Assembly (NCBI GenBank): GCA_913778085.1
Contig: CAJYXJ010000076.1
Location: forward strand, 1-46,147
Direction: 5' to 3'
Source: an uncultured Chryseobacterium sp.
Lineage (GTDB): Bacteria; Bacteroidota; Bacteroidia; Flavobacteriales; Weeksellaceae
DNA: 46,147 nucleotides
Under the pieces are notes generated by a model, which saw only the letters and a list, made by a program, of their open reading frames with translations, searched no databases and was not told where the DNA came from. The position numbers and the translations under genes were made by a program. Every line of letters begins with the position of its first letter. Position 1 is the first letter of the stretch. This document shows positions 33,370-41,247 of this stretch, in pieces.

Positions 33370-35199
33370 ATGAATATAAAAAGATCTCTATTACTGCTGT
33401 TTTCGTCTTACGGTTGTTTTCTTTTCGCGCAGGAGAAAACCATCGATACGGTGTATATTTTCGATAACCAGATGAGCAAGGTGAAGCTTTTCCATAAAGT
33501 AAACACCATCCGTCCGGAAGACGCTAAGAAAAACTCAACCAATCTTTCCGAGATATTACGCTTTCAATCGCCTGTTTACATCAAAGAGAACGGACGTGGT
33601 GCGGTTTCGTCGCCTTCCTTCCGGGGAACGAGTGCCGGACACACAGCTTTTGTCTGGAACGGCATCAACATCAATTCGCAGTTTCTTGGACAAGGGGATG
33701 TGAATAACATTCCGTCGATGGGATTCGACCAGCTTGATGTAAAAGCAGGAAGTGTAGGTGTTATTTACGGAAGCGGGGCCATAGGAGGAACAATTCACCT
33801 CAATAACAGCCTTGAGTTTAATAAAGGGATGCAGGCCGCTTTCTTTTCTGAAGCTGCCTCCTTCGGTACATATAATAATTTTGCAAAAGCTTCTTTCTCA
33901 AATAATAAATTCAGCTTTAAATTCTCGGGGAATTACTCGGTGAGCGAAAATGATTATGCGGTGGAAGAATCGAGAAATTACATCAACCGGAACGGAGAAT
34001 ACGCCAACACGAACTTTAATTTTGCCGCAGCCTATAAAATTGCGCCGCATCACCAGGTTTCGTGGATCTCCGAGTTTTTCAACGGAACCCAGCACTTTCC
34101 GGTATTTTTCGATAGCCAGACCAAAACCAAATATGAAACCCAGAATGTGAGAAGCCTCCTGGTCTGGAACTGGAAGACCTCAAAGCTGGACAACGTATTC
34201 CGTGCAGCGTATACGGAAGAAAACTTCCAATATTTCGACAACATCAGCAATCCCAAAAGCAGCGGCGGAACAGGTAAAAATTATATCCTGAAGAATGATT
34301 TCAATTATTTCCTAAGTCCGAAGTGGAACCTGAATATAATCGGAGAATTTCAGGTGAATAAAGGCGAAGGCTATATGAGCGGCATTAAAAATATCAGCCG
34401 GAATGTTGGTTCCTTAGCCGGATTGCTACGGTATTTTGCGACAAAAGATTTACGTTTTGAAGCAGGCATCAAAAAGGATTTTGTTGAAGGGTACACTACC
34501 CCGACCCTGCTCTCATTTTCAGGAAACTGGAATGTGGCGAAATGGTACAACCTTAATCTGAATGCAGCTAAAAATTTCAGGTATCCGTCCTTCAACGACC
34601 TATACTGGCAACCCGGCGGCAATATCAACCTGAAACCTGAAACGGCTTATCAGTTTGATATGAAAAACCAGTTTACCATTGCCGCCGTAAAACTTACATT
34701 GACGCCTTATTACATCCGAATTACGGATATGATTACCTGGCTTCCCGGCAACATGGGCTATTATTCGCCGGTGAACACCTCTAAAGTTCAATCCTACGGA
34801 CTTGAATCCCAGGTTGAATATGAAAAAAAATTCGGGAAACATCTGCTGAGATCGAATATTGGTTATTCATATACGAAATCCATCAATCTGGAAACAGACA
34901 AACAGATGATGTACGTTCCCCTTCATAAGTTTTTCGGAAACATCGACTACCGGTACTCTTTTGTCAAAGTGTATGTTCAGGGAATGTATAACGGGCTTAC
35001 CTATGCCGACAGCGAAGAAAAAAGGAGCGATGCGATAGAACCGTATTTTGTGATGAATGCAGGAATCTCGGGAACTTTCCTTAAGCATTACACCATCGGC
35101 GGTAAAGTGAATAATATTTTTAATGAAATCTATCAGACCACGGCTTTTTACCCGCTGCCCAAAAGGAATTACAGCGTCTATTTGAATATTAATTTTTAA
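33370..35199 (+). CDS. btuB: TonB-dependent vitamin B12 receptor, BtuB-like
   Basis: 609 residues. A signal peptide (SLLLLFSSYGCFLFAQ) precedes the plug domain (about 40-150: NLSEILRFQSPVYIKENGRGAVSSPSF, GVIYGSGAIGGTIHL), then a 22-strand barrel ending in a C-terminal aromatic strand (RNYSVYLNINF). It imports a TonB-energised ligand across the outer membrane. The riboswitch directly upstream makes cobalamin the likely ligand. No carboxypeptidase-like N-terminal extension of SusC type is present. It is followed 10 bases later by the propeller lipoprotein gene. Confidence 0.9.
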   Translation: MNIKRSLLLLFSSYGCFLFAQEKTIDTVYIFDNQMSKVKLFHKVNTIRPEDAKKNSTNLSEILRFQSPVYIKENGRGAVSSPSFRGTSAGHTAFVWNGININSQFLGQGDVNNIPSMGFDQLDVKAGSVGVIYGSGAIGGTIHLNNSLEFNKGMQAAFFSEAASFGTYNNFAKASFSNNKFSFKFSGNYSVSENDYAVEESRNYINRNGEYANTNFNFAAAYKIAPHHQVSWISEFFNGTQHFPVFFDSQTKTKYETQNVRSLLVWNWKTSKLDNVFRAAYTEENFQYFDNISNPKSSGGTGKNYILKNDFNYFLSPKWNLNIIGEFQVNKGEGYMSGIKNISRNVGSLAGLLRYFATKDLRFEAGIKKDFVEGYTTPTLLSFSGNWNVAKWYNLNLNAAKNFRYPSFNDLYWQPGGNINLKPETAYQFDMKNQFTIAAVKLTLTPYYIRITDMITWLPGNMGYYSPVNTSKVQSYGLESQVEYEKKFGKHLLRSNIGYSYTKSINLETDKQMMYVPLHKFFGNIDYRYSFVKVYVQGMYNGLTYADSEEKRSDAIEPYFVMNAGISGTFLKHYTIGGKVNNIFNEIYQTTAFYPLPKRNYSVYLNINF

Positions 35200-35209
35200 A
35201 TAAAAATAA

Positions 35210-36286
35210 ATGAAAATCAGAAAAATTTTATCTCTTGCATTTGCTTCGGCCCTGTTGTTCAACGTTGCCTGTAGCGATGACGAATTTGTGATGGAAACAC
35301 AGAAAACAGATTATACCAACGGTATTATCATTGCCAATGAAGGAGGGTTTACCACGCCAACTTCTGATGTTTCTTATGTAAACAATGATCTTACCTTTTT
35401 TCAGAACGGACTGTATGCTGCAAATAACGATAAAGAAATTTTAGGAAGCGTTCTTCAGACCATCGGTTTCAGAGGCGACAATGCTTACCTGGTGATGAAC
35501 ACACCAAACAAAATCGAAATCGTTAACCGACAGACTTTCAAAAAGCAGGCTACCGTTACGGCAAATCTTGACAATCCAAGATACATCGCCTACTCCGGAA
35601 GTCAATATTATGTAACCAACAACAATTTCGGATCGGTAAAGAAAATTAATGTTTACAATTCAAGCGACAACAGTTTCGTGAAGAGCATCAATTTCGACCG
35701 ATATGCGGAGAAAGTAGTTGAAGCAGGAGGAAATATCGTGGTACAGACCGACGGTGCCTATTATGATTCTACGCCTCCTTACGCCAGCCACCCGACCGGA
35801 AACACCATTACCATCATCAATACTTCCAGCAACTCGGTAGTTACAACGGTAAGCTTACCGAATACCGGGGCAATTATCAAAGATCTGGTTTCTTACAACG
35901 GATCTGCTTATGTACTTACTTCTAATGATACCGCTTCTTATATCTATAAGATCAATACGGCAACGGGAACCTATCAGACGACGACCCTGACCACCATTCC
36001 GCAGGTACAGAGGCTGAAAATCGATTCGGATAAATTCTATTTCGTAGATTACAGCAAAGTCTATTCAATGAGTATTACGGCAACTACCGCTCCTACAACG
36101 GCACTTGTTTCTTTAACGGGAGTTACCAACCTGTACGGATTCAACGTGATCGACGGAAGGCTGTACATCGCTGATGCCAAAAATTTCACTTCAGACAGTA
36201 AAGTATCGGTTTACAATGCCGGTAACGGTTCATTGTTAACCTCTTTCAATACAGGAATCGCTACAAACGGTTTCTACAAAAATTAA
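35210..36286 (+). CDS. Beta-propeller surface lipoprotein, BtuG-like
   Basis: 358 residues. Lipobox ASALLFNVAC with Cys near residue 21, followed by acidic SDDEF, a pattern that favours surface export in Bacteroidota. The rest consists of repeated blade-like units (NGIIIANEGGF, NPRYIAYSGSQYYVTNN, VVTTVSLPNTGAIIKDLVSYNGSAYVLTS, LYGFNVIDGRLYIADAKNF), as in YncE/DUF5074 propellers. In Bacteroides, BtuG is a surface B12-binding propeller lipoprotein beside BtuB; its place here suggests the same task. The BtuG link is by arrangement and fold, not by sequence comparison. Confidence 0.82.
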   Translation: MKIRKILSLAFASALLFNVACSDDEFVMETQKTDYTNGIIIANEGGFTTPTSDVSYVNNDLTFFQNGLYAANNDKEILGSVLQTIGFRGDNAYLVMNTPNKIEIVNRQTFKKQATVTANLDNPRYIAYSGSQYYVTNNNFGSVKKINVYNSSDNSFVKSINFDRYAEKVVEAGGNIVVQTDGAYYDSTPPYASHPTGNTITIINTSSNSVVTTVSLPNTGAIIKDLVSYNGSAYVLTSNDTASYIYKINTATGTYQTTTLTTIPQVQRLKIDSDKFYFVDYSKVYSMSITATTAPTTALVSLTGVTNLYGFNVIDGRLYIADAKNFTSDSKVSVYNAGNGSLLTSFNTGIATNGFYKN

Positions 36287-36344
36287 TATTCCGGTTGATC
36301 CGCGAATATAACCGCTAATTTTTTTCATCATTTGTGTTTTTTTT

Positions 36345-36377
36345 CCGGCCGGTTCCTTTGGAACCGGCCGGATTTTT
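36345..36377 (+). terminator. Strong terminator of the B12 operon
   Basis: CCGGCCGGTTCC (36345-36356) and GGAACCGGCCGG (36360-36371) give a 12-bp perfect GC-rich stem with a TTT loop, followed by ATTTTTA. Confidence 0.92.
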
Positions 36378-36537
36378 AATGTGAAACACGCTGGAAAAAA
36401 GAAGCTGGAGACCGAAAGTTTTTCTGTTAATCTGCATACAGCAGAGGGCTCCTGAATTTTATGAGGAAATTGTTCAAATATGTTTTAATTTTTTAACCTA
36501 TTAATTGTGATCAGAGGAAATTACCATTACCATCATG

Positions 36538-36827
36538 TTATTTCAAACTATACCGCAACCAAAGTATCTCCAGGAAACCGATCAGCCACCAGACGGGAAA
36601 CCTGAAAAAAGTATATAATAATGTAAAATTATCGATAAACGTCTGATCTTTTGCTGCTTCCTGAATCTCGTAATGAATTGAAATGACAGGAAAGATAATT
36701 CCGAAAAATAAAAATGCAATCAGATAAAATATCCAATTGCATTTTTAATGATTTTATATTTCCAAGCCGAAAAGTTGAAAATTAAAATGATCGCTACAAT
36801 AATATAATCGAATATCCCCAAAAACAT
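36538..36827 (-). pseudogene. Frameshifted small membrane-protein gene after cca
   Basis: The ATG at 36827 lies 1 base after the cca stop (TAAAATG), as expected of a coupled operon gene. The first frame reads MFLGIFDYIIVAIILIF and on to a TGA after 36 codons. In the next frame, with no start codon of its own, the sequence goes on directly: IAFLFFGIIFPVISIHYE, then FRFPVWWLIGFLEILW, ending at a TAA at 36538-36540. Joined, the two parts make a protein of about 96 residues with three hydrophobic segments. One base added or lost near 36725-36740 accounts for the break. A sequencing error is possible. Confidence 0.65.
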
Positions 36828-36828
36828 T

Positions 36829-38250
36829 TTAAGCTAAAGCTAATCCAAGTTTTTCCGCTTCGGCAATGACGAACTTTCGGGCTTCCTCACTGTCGTTACC
36901 GATTTCGCCTTCCAGAATCGCTTCTTTTACTTTTTCTTTTAGGATCCCGATTTCGCGGCCGGGCTTCAGGTTGAACATGGCCATGATTTCTTCTCCGGAG
37001 ATCGGCGGCTGGAAATTCCGCACCTGGTCCTTCTCCTCTACCTCCTTGATCTTTACGGCCACGTATTCGAAATTCTTTTTGAATTTTTCCTGTTTCCTGG
37101 AATTCTTTGTCGTGATATCGGCTTTGCAGAGTGTAAACAGATCCTCCAGATCTTCACCTGCATCAAAAAGCAGCCTTCGTAATGCCGAATCCGAAGCATC
37201 ATCGGTAATCAGGGCAATCGGACGGGAGGAAAGCTTCACCATTTTCTGTACGTACTTCATATCCGGACCCAAGGGCAGCTTTAACCGCTGAAAGAGCGTT
37301 CTGACCATTTTGGAGCCCAGAAACTCATGCCCGTGAAAAGTCCATCCCGTTCCTTCCACGAATTTCTTCGTCGGTGCTTTTCCGATGTCATGCAGTAAAG
37401 CCGACCACCGCAGCCACAAATTATCTGTATTTACCGAAATGTTATCGACCACTTCAAGGGTATGGTAAAAATTATCTTTATGGGTCTGCCCTTCCACTTC
37501 TTCTATGCCTTTCAGATCAATCAGTTCTGGAATGATAAGCTTCATCAGGCCGGTCTGCTCCATTAATTTGAGTCCGATCGAAGGTTTTTCCGAAAGCATG
37601 ATTTTATTGAATTCCACCATGATCCTTTCCCGGGAAACGATCTTTATTCGATCCGCTTCCTGTTGAATCGCTTTTAATGATTCGTCTTCAATCTGAAACT
37701 GCAGCGTTGAAGCAAAACGAATAGCCCTCATCATCCGCAACGGATCATCGGAATAGGTCTGCGCAGGTTCCAACGGGGTTCTTAAAATTCCTTTTTCCAG
37801 ATCTTTCACTCCGCTGAACGGATCGATCAGCTCACCGAAATTGCTTTCGTTCAGGGAAATCGCCATCGCATTGACGGTAAAATCTCTTCTTTTCTGGTCA
37901 TCCTCAATGGTTCCGCCTTCCACTTCGGGCTTCCGGCTGTCCTCGGTATAGCTTTCTTTCCGGGCGCCCACAAATTCCAGCTCCAGGTCTTTGTACCGGA
38001 TCATGGCCGTACCGTAGGTTTTGAAAACCGAAACTTTGATTTTAGGATCAATTTCCTTTCCGACATTCTGTGCCAGCTCAATACCGCTCTGTTCAGTCAC
38101 AAAATCAATATCCGTTGAGGCCCTTCTATTCATCAGCAGATCCCGCACAAAACCGCCGACAATATACACCGACTGGTTGTTCCGGGCTGCGACCTCAGAA
38201 ATGATTTTGAAAAGTTTCAGGTTTTTATTCTGATTTAAATTAATGAACAT
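36829..38250 (-). CDS. cca: CCA tRNA nucleotidyltransferase with HD domain
   Basis: 473 residues from the ATG at 38250. The open frame extends 40 codons farther, but that part lies in a structured leader. The N-terminal domain has VYIVGGFVRDLLM, then STDIDFV (catalytic DxD) and RRDFTVNAMA, with DPLRMMRAIRFA. An HD domain follows (LHDIGKAPTKKF, about 290), as in many enzymes of this class that add CCA to tRNA ends. None of the three tRNA genes in this window encodes CCA, which fits the need for this enzyme. The leader at 38251-38403 has two long hairpins. Confidence 0.93.
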   Translation of the reverse strand: MFINLNQNKNLKLFKIISEVAARNNQSVYIVGGFVRDLLMNRRASTDIDFVTEQSGIELAQNVGKEIDPKIKVSVFKTYGTAMIRYKDLELEFVGARKESYTEDSRKPEVEGGTIEDDQKRRDFTVNAMAISLNESNFGELIDPFSGVKDLEKGILRTPLEPAQTYSDDPLRMMRAIRFASTLQFQIEDESLKAIQQEADRIKIVSRERIMVEFNKIMLSEKPSIGLKLMEQTGLMKLIIPELIDLKGIEEVEGQTHKDNFYHTLEVVDNISVNTDNLWLRWSALLHDIGKAPTKKFVEGTGWTFHGHEFLGSKMVRTLFQRLKLPLGPDMKYVQKMVKLSSRPIALITDDASDSALRRLLFDAGEDLEDLFTLCKADITTKNSRKQEKFKKNFEYVAVKIKEVEEKDQVRNFQPPISGEEIMAMFNLKPGREIGILKEKVKEAILEGEIGNDSEEARKFVIAEAEKLGLALA

Positions 38251-38282
38251 TTTTTTTTTAGGTTTAAAATAGTAGTTTTCAA

Positions 38283-38391
38283 ATAACGGATGGCAAAACC
38301 AAAGGCAACCTCCGATTCCGTTATCTAATGTAAAACCATTAAGAAACCGGATATTCAGGTTAAATACCAAAGCTCCGGCTTCCTAATGGTT
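38283..38391 (-). promoter_or_regulatory. Structured 5' leader of cca
   Basis: On the minus strand the transcript first forms a hairpin of 17 continuous pairs (38391-38375 with 38350-38334, two of them G-U), with a 24-base loop, and then an 8-bp hairpin (38324-38317 with 38290-38283). The start codon is 33 bases further on. The wobble pairs keep the stem intact on the minus strand only. It could be a regulatory leader or attenuator. No T run follows either hairpin, so simple termination is unlikely. Confidence 0.6.
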
Positions 38392-38402
38392 GTATCATGC
38401 TG

Positions 38403-38410
38403 CAAAGATA
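38403..38410 (-). promoter_or_regulatory. -7 promoter box for cca
   Basis: Minus-strand TATCTTTG, a TAnnTTTG match placed 12 bases upstream of the first leader hairpin. No clear -33 element. Confidence 0.55.
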
Positions 38411-38426
38411 ATTAAAATCTTTTCTT

Positions 38427-38975
38427 TTATTCGCGGAGCACTTTTATTCTGTTGTCGTTCCAGATTTTGATGACCGACGATCCGGAATATTTGGATACTT
38501 TTTCGCGGTCTTCCTCTACGGCATAATCCACCAGGCCAATCATTTCAGGAGAAATATCCGAAAATTTAAGCGGGCTTTTTTCACCGCTGAAGTTGGCTGA
38601 AGTGGAAACCAGAGGCCGGTTGAGTTTTGTAATCAATTTTTTACAGAAATCATTTTTTACCAAACGGATCCCAATGCTTCCGTCCTCCGCCAGCAGTTCT
38701 TTGGGCAGGCCCCTCGGCTTTTCGTAAACAATGGTCACCGGCTTTTCGCTCAGGTCGATGATTTCCCAGGCCATCTCCGGAACATCTACCAGGTCCTGCA
38801 GCCTTTTTTCAGATTCCACGAGGATGATCATCGATTTGTTTTTTTCCCGTTTCTTGATCTCAAAAATTTTGTTGACGGCTTCTATATTGGTGGCGTCGCA
38901 TCCGATTCCCCAGATCGTATCGGTAGGGTATAAAATGGTTCCGCCGGATTTTAGTATGTTGATAATGTTGTCCAT
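38427..38975 (-). CDS. tsaC: L-threonylcarbamoyladenylate synthase (Sua5/YciO/YrdC)
   Basis: 182 residues, the short TsaC form without the extra Sua5 domain. It makes threonylcarbamoyl-AMP for the t6A modification of tRNA. Motifs: GGTILYPTDTIWGIGCDATN, KKREKNKSMIILV (nucleotide pocket), GSIGIRLVKNDF and PLVSTSANFSGE. It lies upstream of cca but is separated by a new promoter. REP palindromes lie upstream of its start. Confidence 0.92.
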   Translation of the reverse strand: MDNIINILKSGGTILYPTDTIWGIGCDATNIEAVNKIFEIKKREKNKSMIILVESEKRLQDLVDVPEMAWEIIDLSEKPVTIVYEKPRGLPKELLAEDGSIGIRLVKNDFCKKLITKLNRPLVSTSANFSGEKSPLKFSDISPEMIGLVDYAVEEDREKVSKYSGSSVIKIWNDNRIKVLRE

Positions 38976-38987
38976 AACTCACTGAAG

Positions 38988-39036
38988 GCGGGCTTTAGCC
39001 CGCTTTTCAAAGATAAAAATTCTATGGGCTTCAACC
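38988..39036 (+). repeat. REP-like element, copy a
   Basis: GCGGGCTTTAGCCCGC (38988-39003) is a near-perfect palindrome. It is followed by an AAAATTCTAT spacer and a degenerate second core GGGCTTCAACC (39026-39036). It aligns base for base with the left flanking repeat of the RAYT gene (39141-39192). Confidence 0.75.
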
Positions 39037-39128
39037 AAATGAATTGTTTTAAAAACAGGTAGAGGTACGGAGATTTTTCTTCAGATTTTATCTTAAATAA
39101 ATATTGAAATCTTATGGCATTATGGGAT

Positions 39129-39159
39129 AATATCAATAGGAACGGGCTTTAGCCCGTTT
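39129..39159 (+). repeat. Left 31-bp inverted repeat of the REP/RAYT module
   Basis: This is an exact inverse of 39694-39724. It contains AACGGGCTTTAGCCCGTT, itself a palindrome. A second palindrome CGGCTTCAGCCG follows at 39179-39190, which is copied in a degenerate form at 39026-39036. Confidence 0.9.
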
Positions 39160-39194
39160 AAAAAAAGAAAAATTCCATCGGCTTCAGCCGAAAC

Positions 39195-39620
39195 TTATTC
39201 GAAGTTGTATTTCTCCTTAAACTTCAGATATTCTTCCGCAAAGGTATGTTTTGTATGATGAACTTCCTGATTCCTGATGTAATTCCGTACCCACTCTAAC
39301 ATAGACTCTGAAACGGAAACTGCAAAATATTCATCCTGCCAGACAAATTTCTCCTGGATCAATTGATTTTTATTAATCCAGAAAGAAGATTCCCCCTTGA
39401 TCAATTGTACAATTTTTTCTATATTCTGGTTTGAACCTAAAGAAATTAAGCAATGGCAATGATCTGAAAAACCATTGACCAGATCTACATAAATTCCTTT
39501 TTCCGCAGCATTTTCTTTAATGTGTTTCCAAACTTTCACCCTTAATACAGCAGTATTTAAAAAAGGAATTCTGTTTTTCGTTGAAAAAACGAGATGGATA
39601 TAAATTTTAATAAAAGACAT
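39195..39620 (-). CDS. IS200-like REP-associated transposase (RAYT, TnpA-REP)
   Basis: 141 residues from the ATG at 39620. A TTG 18 bases upstream is open but less likely. It has the single-domain Y1 HUH fold: an N-terminal FIKIYIHLVFSTKNRIPF, the metal-binding DHCHCLISL (His54 and His56), and the catalytic helix VRNYIRNQEVHH with Tyr114 and Gln118. These enzymes nick single-stranded DNA next to hairpins. The palindromic repeats on both sides, in inverted order, mark it as a RAYT rather than an ordinary IS200, which has no terminal inverted repeats. No TnpB partner is present. All key residues are intact, so it may still be active. Confidence 0.87.
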   Translation of the reverse strand: MSFIKIYIHLVFSTKNRIPFLNTAVLRVKVWKHIKENAAEKGIYVDLVNGFSDHCHCLISLGSNQNIEKIVQLIKGESSFWINKNQLIQEKFVWQDEYFAVSVSESMLEWVRNYIRNQEVHHTKHTFAEEYLKFKEKYNFE

Positions 39621-39693
39621 TTGTGTTGTTTTTGCCAAAAATATAAATTATTTTTAAATTTTGGCTAAAGCCGGATGAATGGCGTTACAGGGA

Positions 39694-39724
39694 AAACGGG
39701 CTAAAGCCCGTTCCTATTGATATT
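39694..39724 (-). repeat. Right 31-bp inverted repeat of the REP/RAYT module
   Basis: Exact inverse of 39129-39159, with the core AACGGGCTAAAGCCCGTT at 39695-39712. It overlaps the last codons of the disrupted membrane gene. Confidence 0.9.
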
Positions 39725-40150
39725 TATATTATTTTTAATTCTCAGATATATTGAAGAAAATATTAACAACAAAATTGAGGTCAGCCATAAAAAATAACCA
39801 GTTTCTAAACTGTAAATACTAGCTTCTCTTCCACTTTCTGAGACCAATACTGTTTTCCAAAACATAAAAGATCCAGAAATTGACAATGCAATGATCCCTA
39901 TAATAATTGAAGCAACAAACTTCTTGAAAAATAAACAGCTTATCGCAAGAAAAAACCAAATATTTGCTGACCAAATAAAGCATTCCAAGATTCCACCGCC
40001 AAGAAAACTTATACCACCAACTAATAAAAGTTCAAAAGAATTATAATCTCTAATTTCTTTAGTCTATATAACTTTAAAAGCATTACAGAAAAGGGAAAGT
40101 ATATAAATCAATAAACTGATTATAATAAGCTTATTTTTTAATAATTTCAT
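39701..40150 (-). pseudogene. Membrane-protein gene interrupted by an amber codon
   Basis: The ATG at 40150 overlaps the DinB gene stop by 4 bases (ATGA). The frame runs MKLLKNKLIIISLLIYILSL and on to a TAG at 40064-40066 (codon 29). It then continues in the same frame without a break for 120 codons: FELLLVGGISFLGGGILECF, FFLAISCLFFKKFVASII, LETGYFLWLTSILLLIF. The joined protein of about 149 residues has four hydrophobic segments. The final residues are encoded by the REP inverted repeat, so the true C-terminus may have been replaced. An internal ATG at 39988 leaves a 95-residue open frame. Confidence 0.75.
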
Positions 40151-40653
40151 AATAACTTCAGTAAATACCTCTCCTCAATAACATTCAGGTGATGCAGGTT
40201 ATGGCCGACAATCAGCTTAGCGATAGTTTCAGCAGAGATCCGGTTTCCGTTGGCGGTTCCAATGGTAGCTAAAGCAGAAGGATGCATGGTTTCCAGTAAA
40301 ATTTGGGAGGACTTCCTGATCAATTGATATTCTTCAAGCAGGGAATCCAAATGCCTTTCGTTGGCAAATGACTGACTGGCATAAAGCTCTTCATTAAAGC
40401 CCGGCAATTCATTTTTATCGCCCCTTGCGATGGCCAGAATCCGGTACTGGAAAATTCTTTCGGTGTCTGAAAGATGCAAAAGAAGTTCTTTCAACGTCCA
40501 TTTTCCTTCAGCATACGCAAAATGGGATTGCTCCTCAGAAAGCTTTGAATAGATCCTAACGGTTTTTTCACCGGATTTTTTTAATTCTTCCAGCCAGTTT
40601 CCTGATGGGATCAGGTCCAGATAACGCTGGATGTATTTTTGAAAATCAGTCAT
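40147..40653 (-). CDS. DinB family protein
   Basis: 168 residues, four-helix-bundle composition. Metal-ligand His residues are at WTLKELLLHLSDTERIFQYR (about 53-72) and the C-terminal VGHNLHHLNVIEERYL. DinB/YfiT-like proteins are putative metal-dependent enzymes or thiol S-transferases; the actual substrate cannot be told. It is followed by a broken membrane gene with 4-base overlap. Confidence 0.85.
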   Translation of the reverse strand: MTDFQKYIQRYLDLIPSGNWLEELKKSGEKTVRIYSKLSEEQSHFAYAEGKWTLKELLLHLSDTERIFQYRILAIARGDKNELPGFNEELYASQSFANERHLDSLLEEYQLIRKSSQILLETMHPSALATIGTANGNRISAETIAKLIVGHNLHHLNVIEERYLLKLL

Positions 40654-40660
40654 AATTAAA

Positions 40661-40735
40661 AGTTTAACAATGTATCAGTCTGGCAATGTAACAATTATTG
40701 GTAAAACTGCTACATTATTAAGTTGTTACATTAAT
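40661..40735. repeat. Intergenic inverted repeat, AATGTAACAAT family
   Basis: AATGTAACAA (40685-40694) and TTGTTACATT (40723-40732) are perfect inverses. The right part (about 40708-40736) is closely similar to 42448-42476. Confidence 0.65.
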
Positions 40736-41168
40736 TAGTCCATTCGTAAAAATTGACTTCATCGTAAAGTTCAAAGCCGCAGCTGGGATATAGTTTGTTT
40801 CCGATATCGTTGGATTTTCCGGTTTCCAGAAGGATTCCACAGGCATCCGTTGATTTTGCCATTTCTTTTGCTTTTTCGATTAACGCTTTTGAAAAGCCTT
40901 TTCCACGGTAACTTTCATTGACGAATAAGTCATTCAGCAGCCAATAGCGTTTCATCCGCGTTGAAGAAAACAAAGGATATAACTGGACAAAACCAACCAG
41001 TTTTCCTAAGTGTTCCGCTACAAAAATTTCGGAATCTCTGTTTTCAATCCTTTCGGTTAAAAATTTTTCAGCATTTGGAATATCAGAATTTTTATGGTAA
41101 AAAATCCGGTATTGATCGAACAGTTCAGACAACTGCCCGATGTCCTGAAGGGTTGCTTTTCTTGTCAT
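40731..41168 (-). CDS. GNAT family N-acetyltransferase
   Basis: 145 residues from the ATG at 41168 (MTRKATLQDI). The frame goes on for 21 codons upstream, through the AACTTTG repeats, but the family N-terminus fits the later start. The acetyl-CoA loop is VNESYRGKGFSKALIEKA (about 85-102) and the C-terminal NKLYPSCGFELYDEVNFYEW is typical. The substrate is unknown. Confidence 0.85.
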   Translation of the reverse strand: MTRKATLQDIGQLSELFDQYRIFYHKNSDIPNAEKFLTERIENRDSEIFVAEHLGKLVGFVQLYPLFSSTRMKRYWLLNDLFVNESYRGKGFSKALIEKAKEMAKSTDACGILLETGKSNDIGNKLYPSCGFELYDEVNFYEWTN

Positions 41169-41190
41169 GGATGAGTGAAACTTTGGTAAA

Positions 41191-41234
41191 ACTTTGTCAA
41201 AGCTAATCGCTGCGAAATATAACTTTGACAAAGT
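41191..41234 (-). terminator. Likely terminator of the cystathionine synthase/lyase gene
   Basis: CTTTGACAAAGT (41223-41234) and ACTTTGTCAAAG (41191-41202) are perfect 12-bp inverses with a 20-base loop. On the minus strand TTTT follows after the stem. Each arm is itself nearly palindromic. Confidence 0.5.
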
Positions 41235-41247
41235 GATACAAGTTATT

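Larger units (their letters stand above)
39129..39724. mobile_element. REP/RAYT module (REPtron-like)
   Basis: A 596-bp unit: two 31-bp perfect inverted repeats with palindromic cores, inner secondary palindromes (39179-39190 left; GGCTAAAGCC at 39663-39672 right) and the transposase gene between them. It sits in the gap upstream of tsaC, and its right edge runs into the 3' end of a broken membrane-protein gene, supplying that gene's stop codon. Confidence 0.8.

Noticed and set aside
39195-39620. Ordinary IS200/IS605 insertion
   Set aside because: No TnpB gene. Terminal inverted repeats with REP palindromes and related copies without a transposase fit a RAYT better.
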